Below are positions 1 through 9,046 of a stretch of DNA of 64,000 nt, one piece after another. Both the position numbers and the translations under genes were made by a program. The notes under the pieces were generated by a model. The model was given only the letters and a program-made list of their open reading frames with translations, ran no database searches and was not told the origin of the DNA. This stretch comes from Providencia vermicola (lineage in GTDB: Bacteria; Pseudomonadota; Gammaproteobacteria; Enterobacterales; Enterobacteriaceae). Where the stretch lies: assembly GCF_020381325.1 (NCBI RefSeq), contig NZ_JAGSPI010000002.1, forward strand, positions 248,001 through 312,000, read 5' to 3'. Within the stretch, counting starts at the first letter, position 1. Every line of letters starts with the position of its first letter.

Positions 1-103
1 TACCACGAGGAACAGTCAGGTTAATATTTTCAAATATTTTCCGATTACCTCGAGTAAAGGACATGTTCCGTACTTCAATTAAGTTGTCTGTCTGTGATTG
101 CAT
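1..103 (-). CDS. mlaF: Phospholipid ABC transporter ATPase MlaF, N-terminal part (cut by window edge)
   Basis: Only the first 34 codons are in the window, and the gene runs off the left edge. The minus-strand start is the CAT at 101-103. The visible N-terminus contains NLIEVRNMSFTRGNRKIFEN followed by a VPRG turn, which matches the start of MlaF, the cytoplasmic ATPase of the MlaFEDB complex that moves phospholipids between inner membrane and periplasmic carrier. The Walker A motif lies outside the window. Its position divergent from kdsD fits the enterobacterial mla/kds locus, although yrbG is not between them here. Identification rests on recalled E. coli MlaF and on context. Confidence 0.85.
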   Translation of the reverse strand, partial: MQSQTDNLIEVRNMSFTRGNRKIFENINLTVPRG

Positions 104-575
104 TATTAAATAACTCGTTATACATCATGCCTGAATATCATGTTTACCAGCTCAGATATTACCGAAAGATAAACTGAAAATCGTCTAATATCACAACGAA
201 ATAGAATTTATAGTATTATAGCGCCGAAAATGTGACTTTTAGTGTTACAACTGTGTTTTTGTATAAATAACACCGATTAAAACTAATTTATAGTCAGTAA
301 TAATTGCCTGCAATAACAGCAGACAGCTCTTAGAATATAACGCTTCATTAACGGTGAGGATACGCGAATTTATCCGCCTATTTTTGGTTCAAGATGCTAA
401 AGAAAGCAGATTTTACCTCTCCAATTGTACTTTGGATCACTGTAAAATAACAATTAGGTACAAAACTATCATTAAAGATAGCTTAACAGACAAAATACTT
501 ACTGATACTAAGTATTCGTTATACAATTCATTTTTGCTTATCCGATTCACTTAAAAGCTACGCATGGAACGAGAA
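104..575. other. Divergent intergenic region between mlaF and kdsD
   Basis: This AT-rich stretch of about 470 bases must hold the divergent promoters of the mla and kds/lpt operons. I see no convincing gene. One open frame from a GTG at 354 to 554 has no ribosome binding site and a low-complexity composition, so I do not call it. In E. coli the antiporter gene yrbG lies here; nothing resembling it is visible. Confidence 0.6.
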
Positions 576-1544
576 ATGTCAAACTTCGATTTTCAGAAAG
601 TAGGTAAAGAAGTTCTCCATATCGAACACGAAGGCTTAAAAAACCTAGAACAATATATAAATGCTGACTTTAACCGCGCTTGCCAATTAATTTTTAGCTG
701 CGAAGGGAAAGTTGTCGTGATGGGAATGGGGAAATCTGGGCACATCGGCCGTAAAATTGCAGCAACGCTAGCCAGTACAGGTACACCCTCCTTTTTTGTT
801 CACCCAGGGGAAGCTAGCCATGGTGATTTAGGGATGATCACGAATAAAGATGTGGTGCTAGCGATTTCAAACTCTGGGGAATCTGGTGAAATTTTAGCGT
901 TACTACCTGTTTTAAAACGTATTAAGGTTCCCTTAATCTGCATGACTAACAACCCTGATAGTAATATGGGGAAATATGCAGATGTGCATCTGTGCATTAA
1001 AGTACCACAGGAGGCCTGCCCATTAGGGCTCGCGCCAACGACCAGTACGACTGCAACCTTAGTCATGGGTGATGCCTTAGCTATCGCATTATTGACTGCT
1101 CGTGGATTTACAGCGGATGATTTCGCACTTTCTCACCCAGGCGGCGCACTCGGGCGCAAACTTTTACTCTTAGTTCGTGATTTAATGAATACGGGTGAAG
1201 ATATCCCCCATATTCCTAAAAGCGCGTCTTTGCGGGAAGCTTTAGTCGAGATAACCCGTAAAAAACTGGGTATGACGGTTATCTGTGATGACGATATGAA
1301 TATTGAGGGCATTTTTACAGATGGTGATTTGCGCCGTATCTTTGATATGGGAATTGACCTAAATAACGCGAAAATTGCAGATCTCATGACGCCTGGTGGC
1401 ATTCGGGTTTCACCCAGTATGCTAGCGGTTGAAGCGCTTAATTTAATGCAATCAAAACACGTGACCTCATTATTAGTCGCACAAAACAACAAATTAGTCG
1501 GTGTTTTACACATGCACGATCTGCTCCAAGCAGGTGTTGTATAA
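576..1544 (+). CDS. kdsD: D-arabinose 5-phosphate isomerase KdsD
   Basis: KdsD interconverts ribulose 5-phosphate and arabinose 5-phosphate, the first committed step to the LPS sugar Kdo. The protein has an N-terminal SIS domain (roughly residues 35-175, with GMGKSGHIGRK and SNSGESGE phosphosugar-binding loops) followed by two CBS domains (about 205-320). The ATG at 576 is chosen because GGA at 566-568 gives a ribosome binding site at proper distance and the N-terminus then aligns with E. coli KdsD. The ATG at 564 in the same frame has no such site. It opens the kdsD-kdsC-lptCAB run with a 14-base gap to kdsC. The sequence is close to E. coli KdsD over its whole length. Confidence 0.96.
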   Translation: MSNFDFQKVGKEVLHIEHEGLKNLEQYINADFNRACQLIFSCEGKVVVMGMGKSGHIGRKIAATLASTGTPSFFVHPGEASHGDLGMITNKDVVLAISNSGESGEILALLPVLKRIKVPLICMTNNPDSNMGKYADVHLCIKVPQEACPLGLAPTTSTTATLVMGDALAIALLTARGFTADDFALSHPGGALGRKLLLLVRDLMNTGEDIPHIPKSASLREALVEITRKKLGMTVICDDDMNIEGIFTDGDLRRIFDMGIDLNNAKIADLMTPGGIRVSPSMLAVEALNLMQSKHVTSLLVAQNNKLVGVLHMHDLLQAGVV

Positions 1545-1558
1545 TATAAGGAAATACC

Positions 1559-2119
1559 ATGAGTTCTCAAAAAGTGGATACTTGCTACGGTCCTGTGGCA
1601 ACATCCGTTATCGAAAAAGCCGCTAAAATTAAGCTGCTAATTTGTGATGTTGACGGTGTGATGTCCGATGGCTTGGTATATATGGGCAATAGTGGTGAAG
1701 AGCTCAAAGCTTTTAATGTGCGTGATGGCTATGGTATTCGTTGTCTATTAACGTCCAATATTGACGTCGCCATTATTACAGGCAGAAAAGCGAAACTCCT
1801 TGAAGATAGAGCAAAAACTTTAGGCATTACACATCTTTACCAAGGCCAAAGCGATAAGCTTTTGGCGTATCGCGAACTGTTAGATACACTACAGCTAGCA
1901 GAAGACGAAGTCGCTTATATTGGCGACGACCTTATCGATTGGCCAGTAATGGCTCGAGTTGGGTTATCTGTTGCTGTTGCGGATGCACATCCACTGCTAT
2001 TACCAAAAGCGAACTACATAACACGCATCGGTGGTGGTAAGGGTGCAGTACGTGAACTTTGTGACCTGATCCTTCTTTCCCAAGGTAAATTGGAAGAAGC
2101 AAAAGGCTTATCGATATAA
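1559..2119 (+). CDS. kdsC: 3-deoxy-manno-octulosonate-8-phosphatase KdsC
   Basis: KdsC removes the phosphate from Kdo-8-phosphate in the cytoplasm, releasing Kdo for LPS core synthesis. It is a compact C0-type HAD phosphatase of 186 residues, the usual family length. The nucleophile motif is CDVDGVMSDG near residue 30. Motif II is ITGRKAKL near 75, and the metal-binding motif GDDLIDWPVM lies near 120. The gene sits between kdsD and lptC. GGAAAT precedes the ATG. The gap of 16 bases to lptC implies co-transcription. Confidence 0.96.
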   Translation: MSSQKVDTCYGPVATSVIEKAAKIKLLICDVDGVMSDGLVYMGNSGEELKAFNVRDGYGIRCLLTSNIDVAIITGRKAKLLEDRAKTLGITHLYQGQSDKLLAYRELLDTLQLAEDEVAYIGDDLIDWPVMARVGLSVAVADAHPLLLPKANYITRIGGGKGAVRELCDLILLSQGKLEEAKGLSI

Positions 2120-2135
2120 CGAATAGATTGAATTC

Positions 2136-2729
2136 ATGAGCAATGCGAAGAAGTGGTTAATCATTATTTTATCCTTAGTTGTGCTGGGGCTTATCGGCTG
2201 GAATTTAGCGGGTAATGACACATCAGACTCACAGGAAAAAGTAATCAATGATGGGCAACCTAATTATCAAACTGATGATTCCGTAACTTACGTCTATAAC
2301 CCAACAGGAAATCTAGCGTATAAACTCGTTTCGGATAAAATTGATAATTATACCGAAGGAAAAATCACGTGGTTTTCGAAACCCGTTTTAACCACTTATA
2401 ATGAAGCGGGCGTGCCAACATGGACAGTCACTGCTTTTAAAGCAAGGTTAACAAACGATAGAGTGCTTTATCTGTACAGTGATGTTCAAGTCGATAGCTT
2501 AACGAAAGAGTCGCAGATCCAACGAATTACAACTGAAAGTGCAGTTGTCAATTTGACAACACAAGACGTTTCATCTGACGATAAAGTGACCATTATTGGA
2601 CATGGCCTTAATTCTACTGGTCTAAAAATGAAGGGAAATCTTCGTACTAGAACCGCAGAATTAATCGAAGATGTGAAAACTCATTATGTGTTACAACCAG
2701 AAGAGCATCAAAATGAATCAAGTAACTAA
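2136..2729 (+). CDS. lptC: LPS export protein LptC
   Basis: LptC is the bitopic inner-membrane member of the Lpt machine that receives LPS from LptB2FG and passes it to LptA. One N-terminal membrane helix (about residues 7-25, IIILSLVVLGLIGWNLAG) is followed by a periplasmic beta-jellyroll. The length is 197 residues, near the 191 of E. coli. The 3' end overlaps the start of lptA by 17 bases, as is typical for this pair. No strong ribosome binding site is visible, so translation may depend on the upstream gene. Confidence 0.92.
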   Translation: MSNAKKWLIIILSLVVLGLIGWNLAGNDTSDSQEKVINDGQPNYQTDDSVTYVYNPTGNLAYKLVSDKIDNYTEGKITWFSKPVLTTYNEAGVPTWTVTAFKARLTNDRVLYLYSDVQVDSLTKESQIQRITTESAVVNLTTQDVSSDDKVTIIGHGLNSTGLKMKGNLRTRTAELIEDVKTHYVLQPEEHQNESSN

Positions 2730-3276
2730 GAAGCGTTTTATTCAAGGAGCGGTTGCCAGTGCAATTTTGGCTCTTAGCCTCCCAGCGATGGCATTAAAAA
2801 GTGACACCCAGCAACCGATGACAATTAACTCGGTTAAGCAGTCCCTTGATCTAGAAAAGAACGTCACCACATTTACCGATGACGTCATCATTAAACAAGG
2901 CTCAATTGATATTCGAGCCAACAAAGTGGTTGTAACACGTCCAAGCAGCGACTCCGATAAAATCGTGATCGAAGCATTTGGTAACCCTGTGACCTTTTAT
3001 CAGCTACAAGATGATGGCAAACCAATTAAAGGCCATGCAAACAAAGCGCGCTATGAAGTTGATAAACAGCTCGTCACGTTAACGGGTGGTGCATATTTAG
3101 AGCAGCTAGACAGCAACATTAAAGGCGACAAAATCACCTATGTTGTGCCAACACAGCAAATGGAAGCCTTTAGTGATAAAGGCAAGCGCGTGACTACCGT
3201 GATTTTGCCAGCGCAATTGCAAGAAAAAGGCCCAGCAGCAACCAATTCATCAGCAACTACGGGTAAGAGTAAATAA
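2713..3276 (+). CDS. lptA: LPS transport periplasmic protein LptA
   Basis: LptA polymerises head to tail to bridge LptC and LptD across the periplasm and carries LPS. The ATG at 2713 (MNQVTKKRF) is preferred over an upstream in-frame ATG at 2686 because it places a classic signal peptide at the N-terminus, with a likely cut after an AMA motif near residue 27. The OstA/LptA beta-jellyroll follows. Stretches such as NIKGDKITY and [12 protein letters not shown] match E. coli LptA. The gene begins inside lptC, and lptB starts 5 bases after it ends. Confidence 0.94.
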   Translation: MNQVTKKRFIQGAVASAILALSLPAMALKSDTQQPMTINSVKQSLDLEKNVTTFTDDVIIKQGSIDIRANKVVVTRPSSDSDKIVIEAFGNPVTFYQLQDDGKPIKGHANKARYEVDKQLVTLTGGAYLEQLDSNIKGDKITYVVPTQQMEAFSDKGKRVTTVILPAQLQEKGPAATNSSATTGKSK

Positions 3277-3281
3277 TCGTT

Positions 3282-4007
3282 ATGGCGACACTAACCGCAG
3301 AGAATCTGGCTAAATCCTATAAAAAACGCAAGGTTGTTGAAGATGTCAGCCTTGAAGTTAAATCAGGCGAAATTGTTGGCCTGTTAGGGCCAAATGGTGC
3401 CGGTAAAACCACCACCTTTTATATGGTTGTGGGTATTGTTCAGCGGGATGCGGGCAAAATTTTAATTGATGGTGAAGATATCAGCTTACTGCCACTGCAT
3501 GAACGTGCGCGCCGCGGTATTGGCTATCTTCCTCAAGAAGCCTCTATTTTCCGTCGCCTTAGCGTTTATGATAACCTGATGGCCGTATTGGAAATCCGCG
3601 AAGATTTAACATCTTCTCAACGTAAAGAACGTGCTGAAGAGTTAATGGAAGAATTTAGCATCACACATCTTCGCGACAGCATGGGGCAATCGCTTTCTGG
3701 TGGTGAACGCCGCCGAGTTGAGATTGCAAGGGCTCTCGCCGCTAATCCAAAATTCATTTTATTGGATGAACCCTTTGCTGGTGTCGACCCAATTTCTGTC
3801 TTGGATATTAAAAAAATTATCCAACATTTACGTGACTACGGCCTCGGTGTTTTGATTACCGACCATAACGTCCGTGAAACGTTAGATGTGTGTGAAAGAG
3901 CCTATATTGTGAGCCAAGGCCACCTGATTGCCCATGGTACACCAACCATGATATTGGAAAATGAACAAGTGAAACGTGTATACTTAGGTGAAGGTTTCCG
4001 GTTATAA
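3282..4007 (+). CDS. lptB: LPS export ABC transporter ATPase LptB
   Basis: LptB is the cytoplasmic ATPase that powers LPS extraction through LptFG. It is 241 residues long, the family norm. Visible motifs are Walker [11 protein letters not shown] near residue 38, a Q-loop in YLPQEASIF, the signature LSGGERRR near 139, Walker [14 protein letters not shown] near 160, and the switch His in ITDHNV near 195. The FAGVD wording is typical of LptB rather than LivG relatives. It directly follows lptA and precedes rpoN by 43 bases, the standard enterobacterial order. Confidence 0.97.
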   Translation: MATLTAENLAKSYKKRKVVEDVSLEVKSGEIVGLLGPNGAGKTTTFYMVVGIVQRDAGKILIDGEDISLLPLHERARRGIGYLPQEASIFRRLSVYDNLMAVLEIREDLTSSQRKERAEELMEEFSITHLRDSMGQSLSGGERRRVEIARALAANPKFILLDEPFAGVDPISVLDIKKIIQHLRDYGLGVLITDHNVRETLDVCERAYIVSQGHLIAHGTPTMILENEQVKRVYLGEGFRL

Positions 4008-4050
4008 ACCGTATGTCGTATTCCATTGTTAGGGAGAAGAAAACAGTTTC

Positions 4051-5493
4051 ATGAAGCAAAGTTTGCAGCTCAGAGTCAGTCAACAACTTGCGATGACCCC
4101 TCAATTGCAACAGGCAATCCGTCTGCTGCAACTTTCTACACTTGAGCTTCAACAAGAAATCCAACTTGCGTTGGAAACTAACCCGCTTCTTGAGCAAGAA
4201 GAGTTAGGTTCTGAAACCGACTCGATTGATTCTCTCGATACCACAGACAGCAGTGAGCTCGATACTAAAGACGCTTTAGAAAACAATGATATGCCTGAAG
4301 AGCTTCCTCTTGATGCGGATTGGGACGAAATCTACACAGCAGGAACACCTTCAGGTACCAGCAACGATTACAGCTTCGATGAGCTCCCTGTTTACCAAGG
4401 TGAAACCACTCAAACACTGCAAGATTACCTGATATGGCAATCGGATCTCACGCCGTTTACGGATACTGACCGTGCGATTGCCACTGCAATTATTGATTCC
4501 ATAGACGACTCTGGCTATCTCACAACAACAATCTCTGATATACATCAAGGAATTGATAATCCAGAAATTAGTTTAGAAGAAGTGATTGCGGTACTTAAAC
4601 GCATCCAGCACTTTGACCCACTTGGTGTCGCTGCACAAGATTTAAAAGAGTGTTTATTAATTCAGCTTTCGCTCTACCCAAAAGAAACGGAAGGCCTACA
4701 AGAAGCAAAGTTAATCATTACCAACCATATTGATTTACTTGCTAACCGTGATTTTAGGCAGCTTGGCAAATTAACGCGTTTAAAGGAAGATGCTTTAAAA
4801 ACGGCTATCGACTTGATTCTCGCATTAAATCCAAAGCCAGGGCAGTCTATCAATACAGGTGAATCGGAATATGTTATTCCTGATGTTTTAGTGAAAAAGA
4901 TAGCTGGGCACTGGCAAGTTGAGTTAAATACAGATAGCATTCCTAAACTCAGTATTAACAATCATTATGCTTCAATGGCAAATAGTTCAGCTAGTGATGA
5001 TGATACGCAATATATTCGCAGCCACCTGCAAGATGCAAAATGGTTGATTAAAAGCTTAGAAAGCCGCCATGAAACGTTATTGAAGGTGGCAACTTGCATT
5101 GTCGAACAGCAACAAGAATTCTTTGAGCTGGGAGAGGAACACATGAAACCTATGATACTGGCGGATATCGCCTATCAAGTGGACATGCATGAATCCACCA
5201 TCTCGCGAGTGACAACTCAAAAGTTTCTCCACAGCCCACGAGGCATTTTTGAGTTGAAGTATTTTTTCTCCAGCCATGTAAGCACGGATACAGGCGGCGA
5301 AGCCTCCTCTACCGCGATTCGGGCCTTGGTGAAAAAACTGGTTGCTGCGGAAAACCCAGCTAAACCATTGAGTGACAGTAAATTGACGAGTATGCTGGCA
5401 GAGCAAGGTATTCAAGTTGCTCGTCGTACTGTTGCTAAGTATCGTGAATCGTTATCTATTCCGCCCTCAAACCAGCGTAAACAACTGGTTTAA
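4051..5493 (+). CDS. rpoN: RNA polymerase sigma-54 factor RpoN
   Basis: Sigma-54 directs RNA polymerase to -24/-12 promoters that need enhancer-binding ATPases, including nitrogen-control genes. The 480-residue protein shows the three regions in order: a Gln/Leu-rich activator-interacting N-terminus ([18 protein letters not shown]), an acidic linker (about 50-110), a core-binding domain, an HTH near residues 365-390, and the C-terminal RpoN box [10 protein letters not shown]. It is followed by hpf, ptsN, rapZ and npr, the usual rpoN cluster linking sigma-54 with the nitrogen PTS. Confidence 0.97.
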   Translation: MKQSLQLRVSQQLAMTPQLQQAIRLLQLSTLELQQEIQLALETNPLLEQEELGSETDSIDSLDTTDSSELDTKDALENNDMPEELPLDADWDEIYTAGTPSGTSNDYSFDELPVYQGETTQTLQDYLIWQSDLTPFTDTDRAIATAIIDSIDDSGYLTTTISDIHQGIDNPEISLEEVIAVLKRIQHFDPLGVAAQDLKECLLIQLSLYPKETEGLQEAKLIITNHIDLLANRDFRQLGKLTRLKEDALKTAIDLILALNPKPGQSINTGESEYVIPDVLVKKIAGHWQVELNTDSIPKLSINNHYASMANSSASDDDTQYIRSHLQDAKWLIKSLESRHETLLKVATCIVEQQQEFFELGEEHMKPMILADIAYQVDMHESTISRVTTQKFLHSPRGIFELKYFFSSHVSTDTGGEASSTAIRALVKKLVAAENPAKPLSDSKLTSMLAEQGIQVARRTVAKYRESLSIPPSNQRKQLV

Positions 5494-5515
5494 TTGATAA
5501 AATAAGGAAGGTTGT

Positions 5516-5803
5516 ATGGAATTTCAGATTACTGGACACAATATTGAAGTTACTCCAGCACTGCGTGAAACTGTTGAGAAAAAACTCAGTAAATTAGAGC
5601 AACTGTTTGACCGTATTAACAGTATCCAAGTCGTCCTGAAAGTTGAAAAAGTTCAGCAAATTGCTGAAGCAACCGTGCAAGTCAATGGAGCGGAGCTCCA
5701 TGCATCAGCGGAAGAAAATGACATGTATGCTGCTATCGATTTACTGGTAGACAAACTGTCGCGCCAATTAACCAAACATAAAGAAAAACTGAGACAACAT
5801 TAA
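5516..5803 (+). CDS. hpf: Ribosome hibernation promoting factor HPF (short form)
   Basis: HPF binds the 30S decoding region in stationary phase and, with RMF, forms inactive 100S ribosomes. At 95 residues it is the short gammaproteobacterial form without the C-terminal dimerisation extension of long HPF. The fold is the S30AE domain: MEFQITGHNIEVTPALRE at the start and a basic C-terminus (KLSRQLTKHKEKLRQH). AAGGAAGG precedes the ATG at good distance. A hairpin with a short T run follows, so part of the transcription may stop before ptsN. Confidence 0.95.
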   Translation: MEFQITGHNIEVTPALRETVEKKLSKLEQLFDRINSIQVVLKVEKVQQIAEATVQVNGAELHASAEENDMYAAIDLLVDKLSRQLTKHKEKLRQH

Positions 5804-5842
5804 TACATTGATGTGGCTGATTCGTTAGCCAATGAATGTTTC

Positions 5843-5876
5843 AAACCAGATGGTGGCATACATCATCTGGTTTTGT
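5843..5876 (+). terminator. Hairpin with T-tract after hpf
   Basis: AAACCAGATG (5843-5852) pairs with CATCTGGTTT (5864-5873), followed by TTTTGT. It lies between hpf and ptsN and could be a partial terminator or processing site that separates their expression. Confidence 0.6.
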
Positions 5877-5896
5877 AGTCCTAAGTGAACAATAAA

Positions 5897-6364
5897 ATGA
5901 ATAGTGATATAGAAATCCAGTTAAACGATGTTTTATCATCAGCCTGTACACGTAATAATATTGTGTGCACCAGTAAAAAAAGAGCCCTAGAAATTATTAG
6001 TGAGCTGGCTGCCGTTGAATTGGAATTACCTGAAAATACGGTATTTGAAGCATTATTAACCAGAGAAAAAGTTGGTACAACGGGTATTGGCGGCGGGATT
6101 GCAATCCCTCATGGCAAGCTGGATGAAGGCGAAAGTTCCCGAGCTGTTGGTGTATTTTTGCATTTAGAAGAACCCATTGCCTTTGATGCGATTGATAATC
6201 AGCCTGTTGACCTGCTTTTTGCACTACTTGTGCCATCTGATCAATGTAAAACGCACTTACACACGCTCTCGCTTATCGCTAAGAAGCTGGCCGATAAAAC
6301 ATTCTGTAAGCGTCTGCGCAGCGCACAAAGTGATGATGAACTATATAGTATTATTACAGAGTAA
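5897..6364 (+). CDS. ptsN: PTS IIA-like nitrogen-regulatory protein PtsN
   Basis: PtsN (EIIA-Ntr) accepts phosphate from NPr and regulates potassium uptake and other targets through protein contacts. It is a single PTS EIIA type 2 domain of about 155 residues. The phosphorylated His lies in GIAIPHGKLDEG, and DNQPVDLLFALLVP and TLSLIAKKLADKTFC match E. coli PtsN. The ATG at 5897 gives an N-terminus of the same length as E. coli. A GTG at 5885 in frame would add four residues, and neither start has a strong ribosome binding site. Confidence 0.94.
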   Translation: MNSDIEIQLNDVLSSACTRNNIVCTSKKRALEIISELAAVELELPENTVFEALLTREKVGTTGIGGGIAIPHGKLDEGESSRAVGVFLHLEEPIAFDAIDNQPVDLLFALLVPSDQCKTHLHTLSLIAKKLADKTFCKRLRSAQSDDELYSIITE

Positions 6365-6483
6365 GTGATAATTTATGTGTCTTGCTATAGCTTAATGATA
6401 TTGTTATGGTTTCTATCATTAAAAATGTGCAAAGCACAGTTTATTAAGAAAAACATCATTAGGAAACGAAAGGGAGTAAGCTC

Positions 6484-7335
6484 ATGGTGCTGATGATTGT
6501 CAGCGGCCGTTCCGGTTCGGGGAAATCCGTTGCCTTACGTGCGCTGGAAGATATGGGTTTCTATTGCGTGGATAACCTGCCAGTCGTATTACTGCCAGAG
6601 TTAGCTAATTCACTGGCTGATCGTAACATCTCAGCGGCAGTGAGTATCGATGTGCGTAATATGCCCGACAATCCAGAAGTGTTTGAAGAAGCGATTGATA
6701 AATTACCCGCTAGTTTCTCTCCACAACTCTTGTTTCTGGATGCCGATCGCAACACCCTGATCCGCCGCTACAGCGATACTCGCAGGTTACACCCACTTTC
6801 AAGTAAAAACCTGTCTCTTGAAAGCGCAATTGACGAAGAAAATGAGCTTCTAGAGCCACTTCGTTCACGGGCAGATTTAGTTATCGATACCTCTGAGATG
6901 TCTGTCCATGAACTAGCAGAAATGCTGAGAACGCGTTTAATGGGCAAACGTGAGCGTGAGCTAACGATGGTGTTTGAATCTTTCGGTTTCAAACACGGTA
7001 TCCCTATTGATGCAGACTATGTTTTTGATGTGCGCTTTTTACCAAACCCACACTGGGATCCGAAACTGCGCCCAATGACCGGCCTTGATCGCCCTGTTGC
7101 TGCATTCTTGGATAGGCACACTGAAGTTCACAACTTTATCTACCAAACCCGTAGCTATTTAGAGTTATGGCTACCGATGTTAGAAACAAACAACCGTAGC
7201 TACTTAACCGTTGCGATTGGCTGTACGGGGGGGAAACACCGTTCTGTCTATGTTGCAGAACAGCTTGCTGACTATTTCCGCTCCCGTGGTAAAAACGTGC
7301 AATCGCGCCACAGGACTCTCGAAAAACGCAAGTAG
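6484..7335 (+). CDS. rapZ: RNase adapter protein RapZ
   Basis: RapZ binds the small RNA GlmZ and presents it to RNase E, thereby setting GlmS levels for cell-wall precursor synthesis. The 283-residue protein has an N-terminal kinase-like domain with Walker A GRSGSGKS (residues 8-15) and a C-terminal domain with the conserved [18 protein letters not shown] segment. The basic tail [10 protein letters not shown] is the RNA-binding end. It is almost identical in layout to E. coli RapZ and is 5 bases from npr. GAAAGGGAG precedes the start. Confidence 0.97.
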   Translation: MVLMIVSGRSGSGKSVALRALEDMGFYCVDNLPVVLLPELANSLADRNISAAVSIDVRNMPDNPEVFEEAIDKLPASFSPQLLFLDADRNTLIRRYSDTRRLHPLSSKNLSLESAIDEENELLEPLRSRADLVIDTSEMSVHELAEMLRTRLMGKRERELTMVFESFGFKHGIPIDADYVFDVRFLPNPHWDPKLRPMTGLDRPVAAFLDRHTEVHNFIYQTRSYLELWLPMLETNNRSYLTVAIGCTGGKHRSVYVAEQLADYFRSRGKNVQSRHRTLEKRK

Positions 7336-7340
7336 CTGAA

Positions 7341-7613
7341 ATGACTGTAAAAGCAACCATAACGCTAAAAAACCGCCTTGGAATGCATGCAAGACCGGCT
7401 ATGTTACTTTATGATTTAGTTCAACAATTTAACTCTAAGGTTATTTTGCGGAATAATAGTCAAATTGAGGCAGAGGCGGATAGCGTTATCGCAATGTTGA
7501 TGTTAGACTCGGAACAAGGCAGTAAAATTGATATTGAAGTGAGTGGTGCAGATGAAAATCAGGCATTATCCGCAATTGTTAACCTATTCGAGAGTGGGTT
7601 TGATGAAGAATAA
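7341..7613 (+). CDS. npr: HPr-like phosphocarrier NPr
   Basis: NPr passes phosphate from EI-Ntr to PtsN in the nitrogen PTS. The 90-residue protein is a single HPr domain with the phosphorylated His16 in LGMHARPAMLLYD. The Ser46-equivalent region reads ADSVIAMLMLDSEQGSKIDIEV, in line with NPr. It is the last gene of the rpoN cluster here. A strong GC-rich hairpin lies downstream. Confidence 0.95.
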   Translation: MTVKATITLKNRLGMHARPAMLLYDLVQQFNSKVILRNNSQIEAEADSVIAMLMLDSEQGSKIDIEVSGADENQALSAIVNLFESGFDEE

Positions 7614-7742
7614 GCCTATTTCTACCTAACAATAAAAATATCAATATGCGTATTTTTACAAAGGCAGGCTTGGAGATCGTGATCCTGATCTCTTCCCTTT
7701 AAAGCGCATAGCGCCTAATATTTTAAACAAATTTATTTATAG

Positions 7743-7780
7743 CAACACCCCCTACCTTCTGGGTGGGGGGTGTTTGCTTT
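7743..7780 (+). terminator. Strong hairpin terminator after npr
   Basis: GCAACACCCCC (7743-7752) pairs with GGGGGGTGTTTGC (7765-7777) and an inner ACC/GGG part tightens it. A short T run follows. It probably ends the kdsD-npr transcript. It also lies just ahead of rnk and could act in the rnk leader. Confidence 0.65.
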
Positions 7781-7803
7781 GTACGTCTCTATTGGAGTGT
7801 GGT

Positions 7804-8214
7804 ATGACAAAGCCAACAATTATTATCAATGATTTAGATGCTGAACGCTTAGATGCACTAATGGAACAGCCGGCTTACGCAGGCACCCCTGTTGCTGAAG
7901 CGCTCAATGATGAACTTGACCGTGCGGATATTCTTAGCCCACAAGAAATTCCTGCTGACGTGGTCACAATGAACAGTACGGTTCGCTTTTTAGACCTCAT
8001 TAGTAATGAAGAGCGCACACGTACATTAGTTTACCCTGCCTCGCTAAAAGACAGTGCAGAACAGTTATCTGTTATGGCGCCTATCGGTGCTGCACTATTA
8101 GGTATGCACGTTGGCGACGAAATTAGCTGGGAGCTGCCAAACGGTGTGCAAACACGCGTTCGTGTTCTTGAAATTGTGTATCAGCCAGAAGCTGCTGGTG
8201 AATTTCACCGTTAA
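7804..8214 (+). CDS. rnk: Nucleoside diphosphate kinase regulator Rnk
   Basis: Rnk is a GreA/GreB-related protein that binds RNA polymerase and was named for its effect on nucleoside diphosphate kinase. The 136 residues comprise a short N-terminal coiled coil ([20 protein letters not shown]) and the FKBP-like C-terminal domain ([36 protein letters not shown]). The ATG at 7804 with GGAGTGTGGT upstream matches the E. coli start. An in-frame TTG further upstream is not needed. A clear terminator follows. Confidence 0.93.
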   Translation: MTKPTIIINDLDAERLDALMEQPAYAGTPVAEALNDELDRADILSPQEIPADVVTMNSTVRFLDLISNEERTRTLVYPASLKDSAEQLSVMAPIGAALLGMHVGDEISWELPNGVQTRVRVLEIVYQPEAAGEFHR

Positions 8215-8291
8215 TTTCGACTTGCTGAATTAAGGATGGCTTAGCGAAAAAAGTTTTCTTGAGAAACTCAGGCAAGTCCTCTGGCATATTC

Positions 8292-8316
8292 AGGCACTCA
8301 ATGAGTGCCTTTTTTG
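8292..8316 (+). terminator. Rho-independent terminator of rnk
   Basis: AGGCACTC (8292-8299) and GAGTGCCT (8303-8310) form a perfect stem with a three-base loop, followed by six T residues. It lies about 80 bases after the rnk stop. Confidence 0.88.
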
Positions 8317-8341
8317 TATCTAGTTGTCTTGATGGATAATA

Positions 8342-8809
8342 CTAAGGTTTTTTCGTTATACGCAGTAACCTTTTGTGTTGCCACTGGCGAAAAAATTTGT
8401 CCAATAAAAAGAGTCTAATCGCCTTTATCGCTAATAACCCACCCCAAATAGACATCACCCAAATTGGCCAATCGCGCTGCGGAGTATAAAAAGAGTTAAC
8501 GGCATACAATACGGCACACACAATAATCGCAATGATGATGTTCTTCAGTAATTTTGCTTCATCACTGACCCGCTTTTTCGCCTCTTCTATACGACTGTCC
8601 AACTCATAACTTTCGAGTAAGGGCTCAGAGGTTAGCTCTGATACACTCACATTAAAAACGGATGCGAGTGCACTCAGTGTTTCTAAACTTGGCACTTCAT
8701 TATTTTCAATGCGTTGAATCGTTCTTGTACTTAGGGATGACAATTGAGCAAGCTGTTCTTGCGACCAAGCCCTTGCCAATCTGAGCTGTTTGACTTTGTT
8801 TTCCATCAT
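8342..8809 (-). CDS. XRE-family HTH regulator with a C-terminal 2TM segment
   Basis: This 155-residue protein has an N-terminal XRE/Cro helix-turn-helix (about residues 5-60, with WSQEQLAQLSSLSTRTIQRIENNE). A charged linker follows, then two hydrophobic helices (about 88-106 and 117-135). It therefore looks like a membrane-anchored transcription factor, possibly a 2TM-domain type. An ATG pair at the start allows an origin at 8809 or 8806; AGGTT precedes it on the minus strand. No partner gene is adjacent: rnk converges on it and pmbA lies upstream in the same direction behind a terminator. Its target and signal are unknown. DNA just upstream contains repeated CGACAG/ATGACG elements that could be its own operator. 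Confidence 0.82.
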   Translation of the reverse strand: MMENKVKQLRLARAWSQEQLAQLSSLSTRTIQRIENNEVPSLETLSALASVFNVSVSELTSEPLLESYELDSRIEEAKKRVSDEAKLLKNIIIAIIVCAVLYAVNSFYTPQRDWPIWVMSIWGGLLAIKAIRLFLLDKFFRQWQHKRLLRITKKP

Positions 8810-8865
8810 AACCTACCTTAAAAATTAAATAGTCTTAGGGTATGACCATACTGTCAGTACAATAC

Positions 8866-8917
8866 AATGACGACCACGACAGCATGCCGACAGAATGACG
8901 GCACCGCAATGACAGCG
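8866..8917. promoter_or_regulatory. Possible operator repeats upstream of the XRE gene
   Basis: CGACAGCATGC (8877-8887) is followed directly by CGACAGAATGA (8888-8898), and ATGAC units recur at about 8867, 8895 and 8909. Closely spaced direct repeats just upstream of an HTH gene suggest an autoregulatory site. No binding consensus is known to me. Confidence 0.3.
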
Positions 8918-8951
8918 ATAAAATTGATAAAAGTTTTGTTTATTTTATAGA

Positions 8952-8987
8952 ATAAAAAACGCCCAATAACATATTTCGTATTGAGCG
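8952..8987 (-). terminator. Likely terminator of pmbA
   Basis: On the minus strand, CGCTCAATA (8979-8987) pairs with TATTGGGCG (8960-8968) and is followed by TTTTTTATT. It would end a pmbA transcript whose 3' untranslated part contains the repeat array at 9047-9323. Confidence 0.75.
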
Positions 8988-9046
8988 CATTCTTGGATTA
9001 TAAAGCAAAATAATAATTCAAGCTCCTGTGGGGAGAGATAACCTAA

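Noticed and set aside
354-554. 66-codon frame upstream of kdsD
   Set aside because: It starts at GTG, has no ribosome binding site, has a low-complexity composition and sits where promoters are expected.
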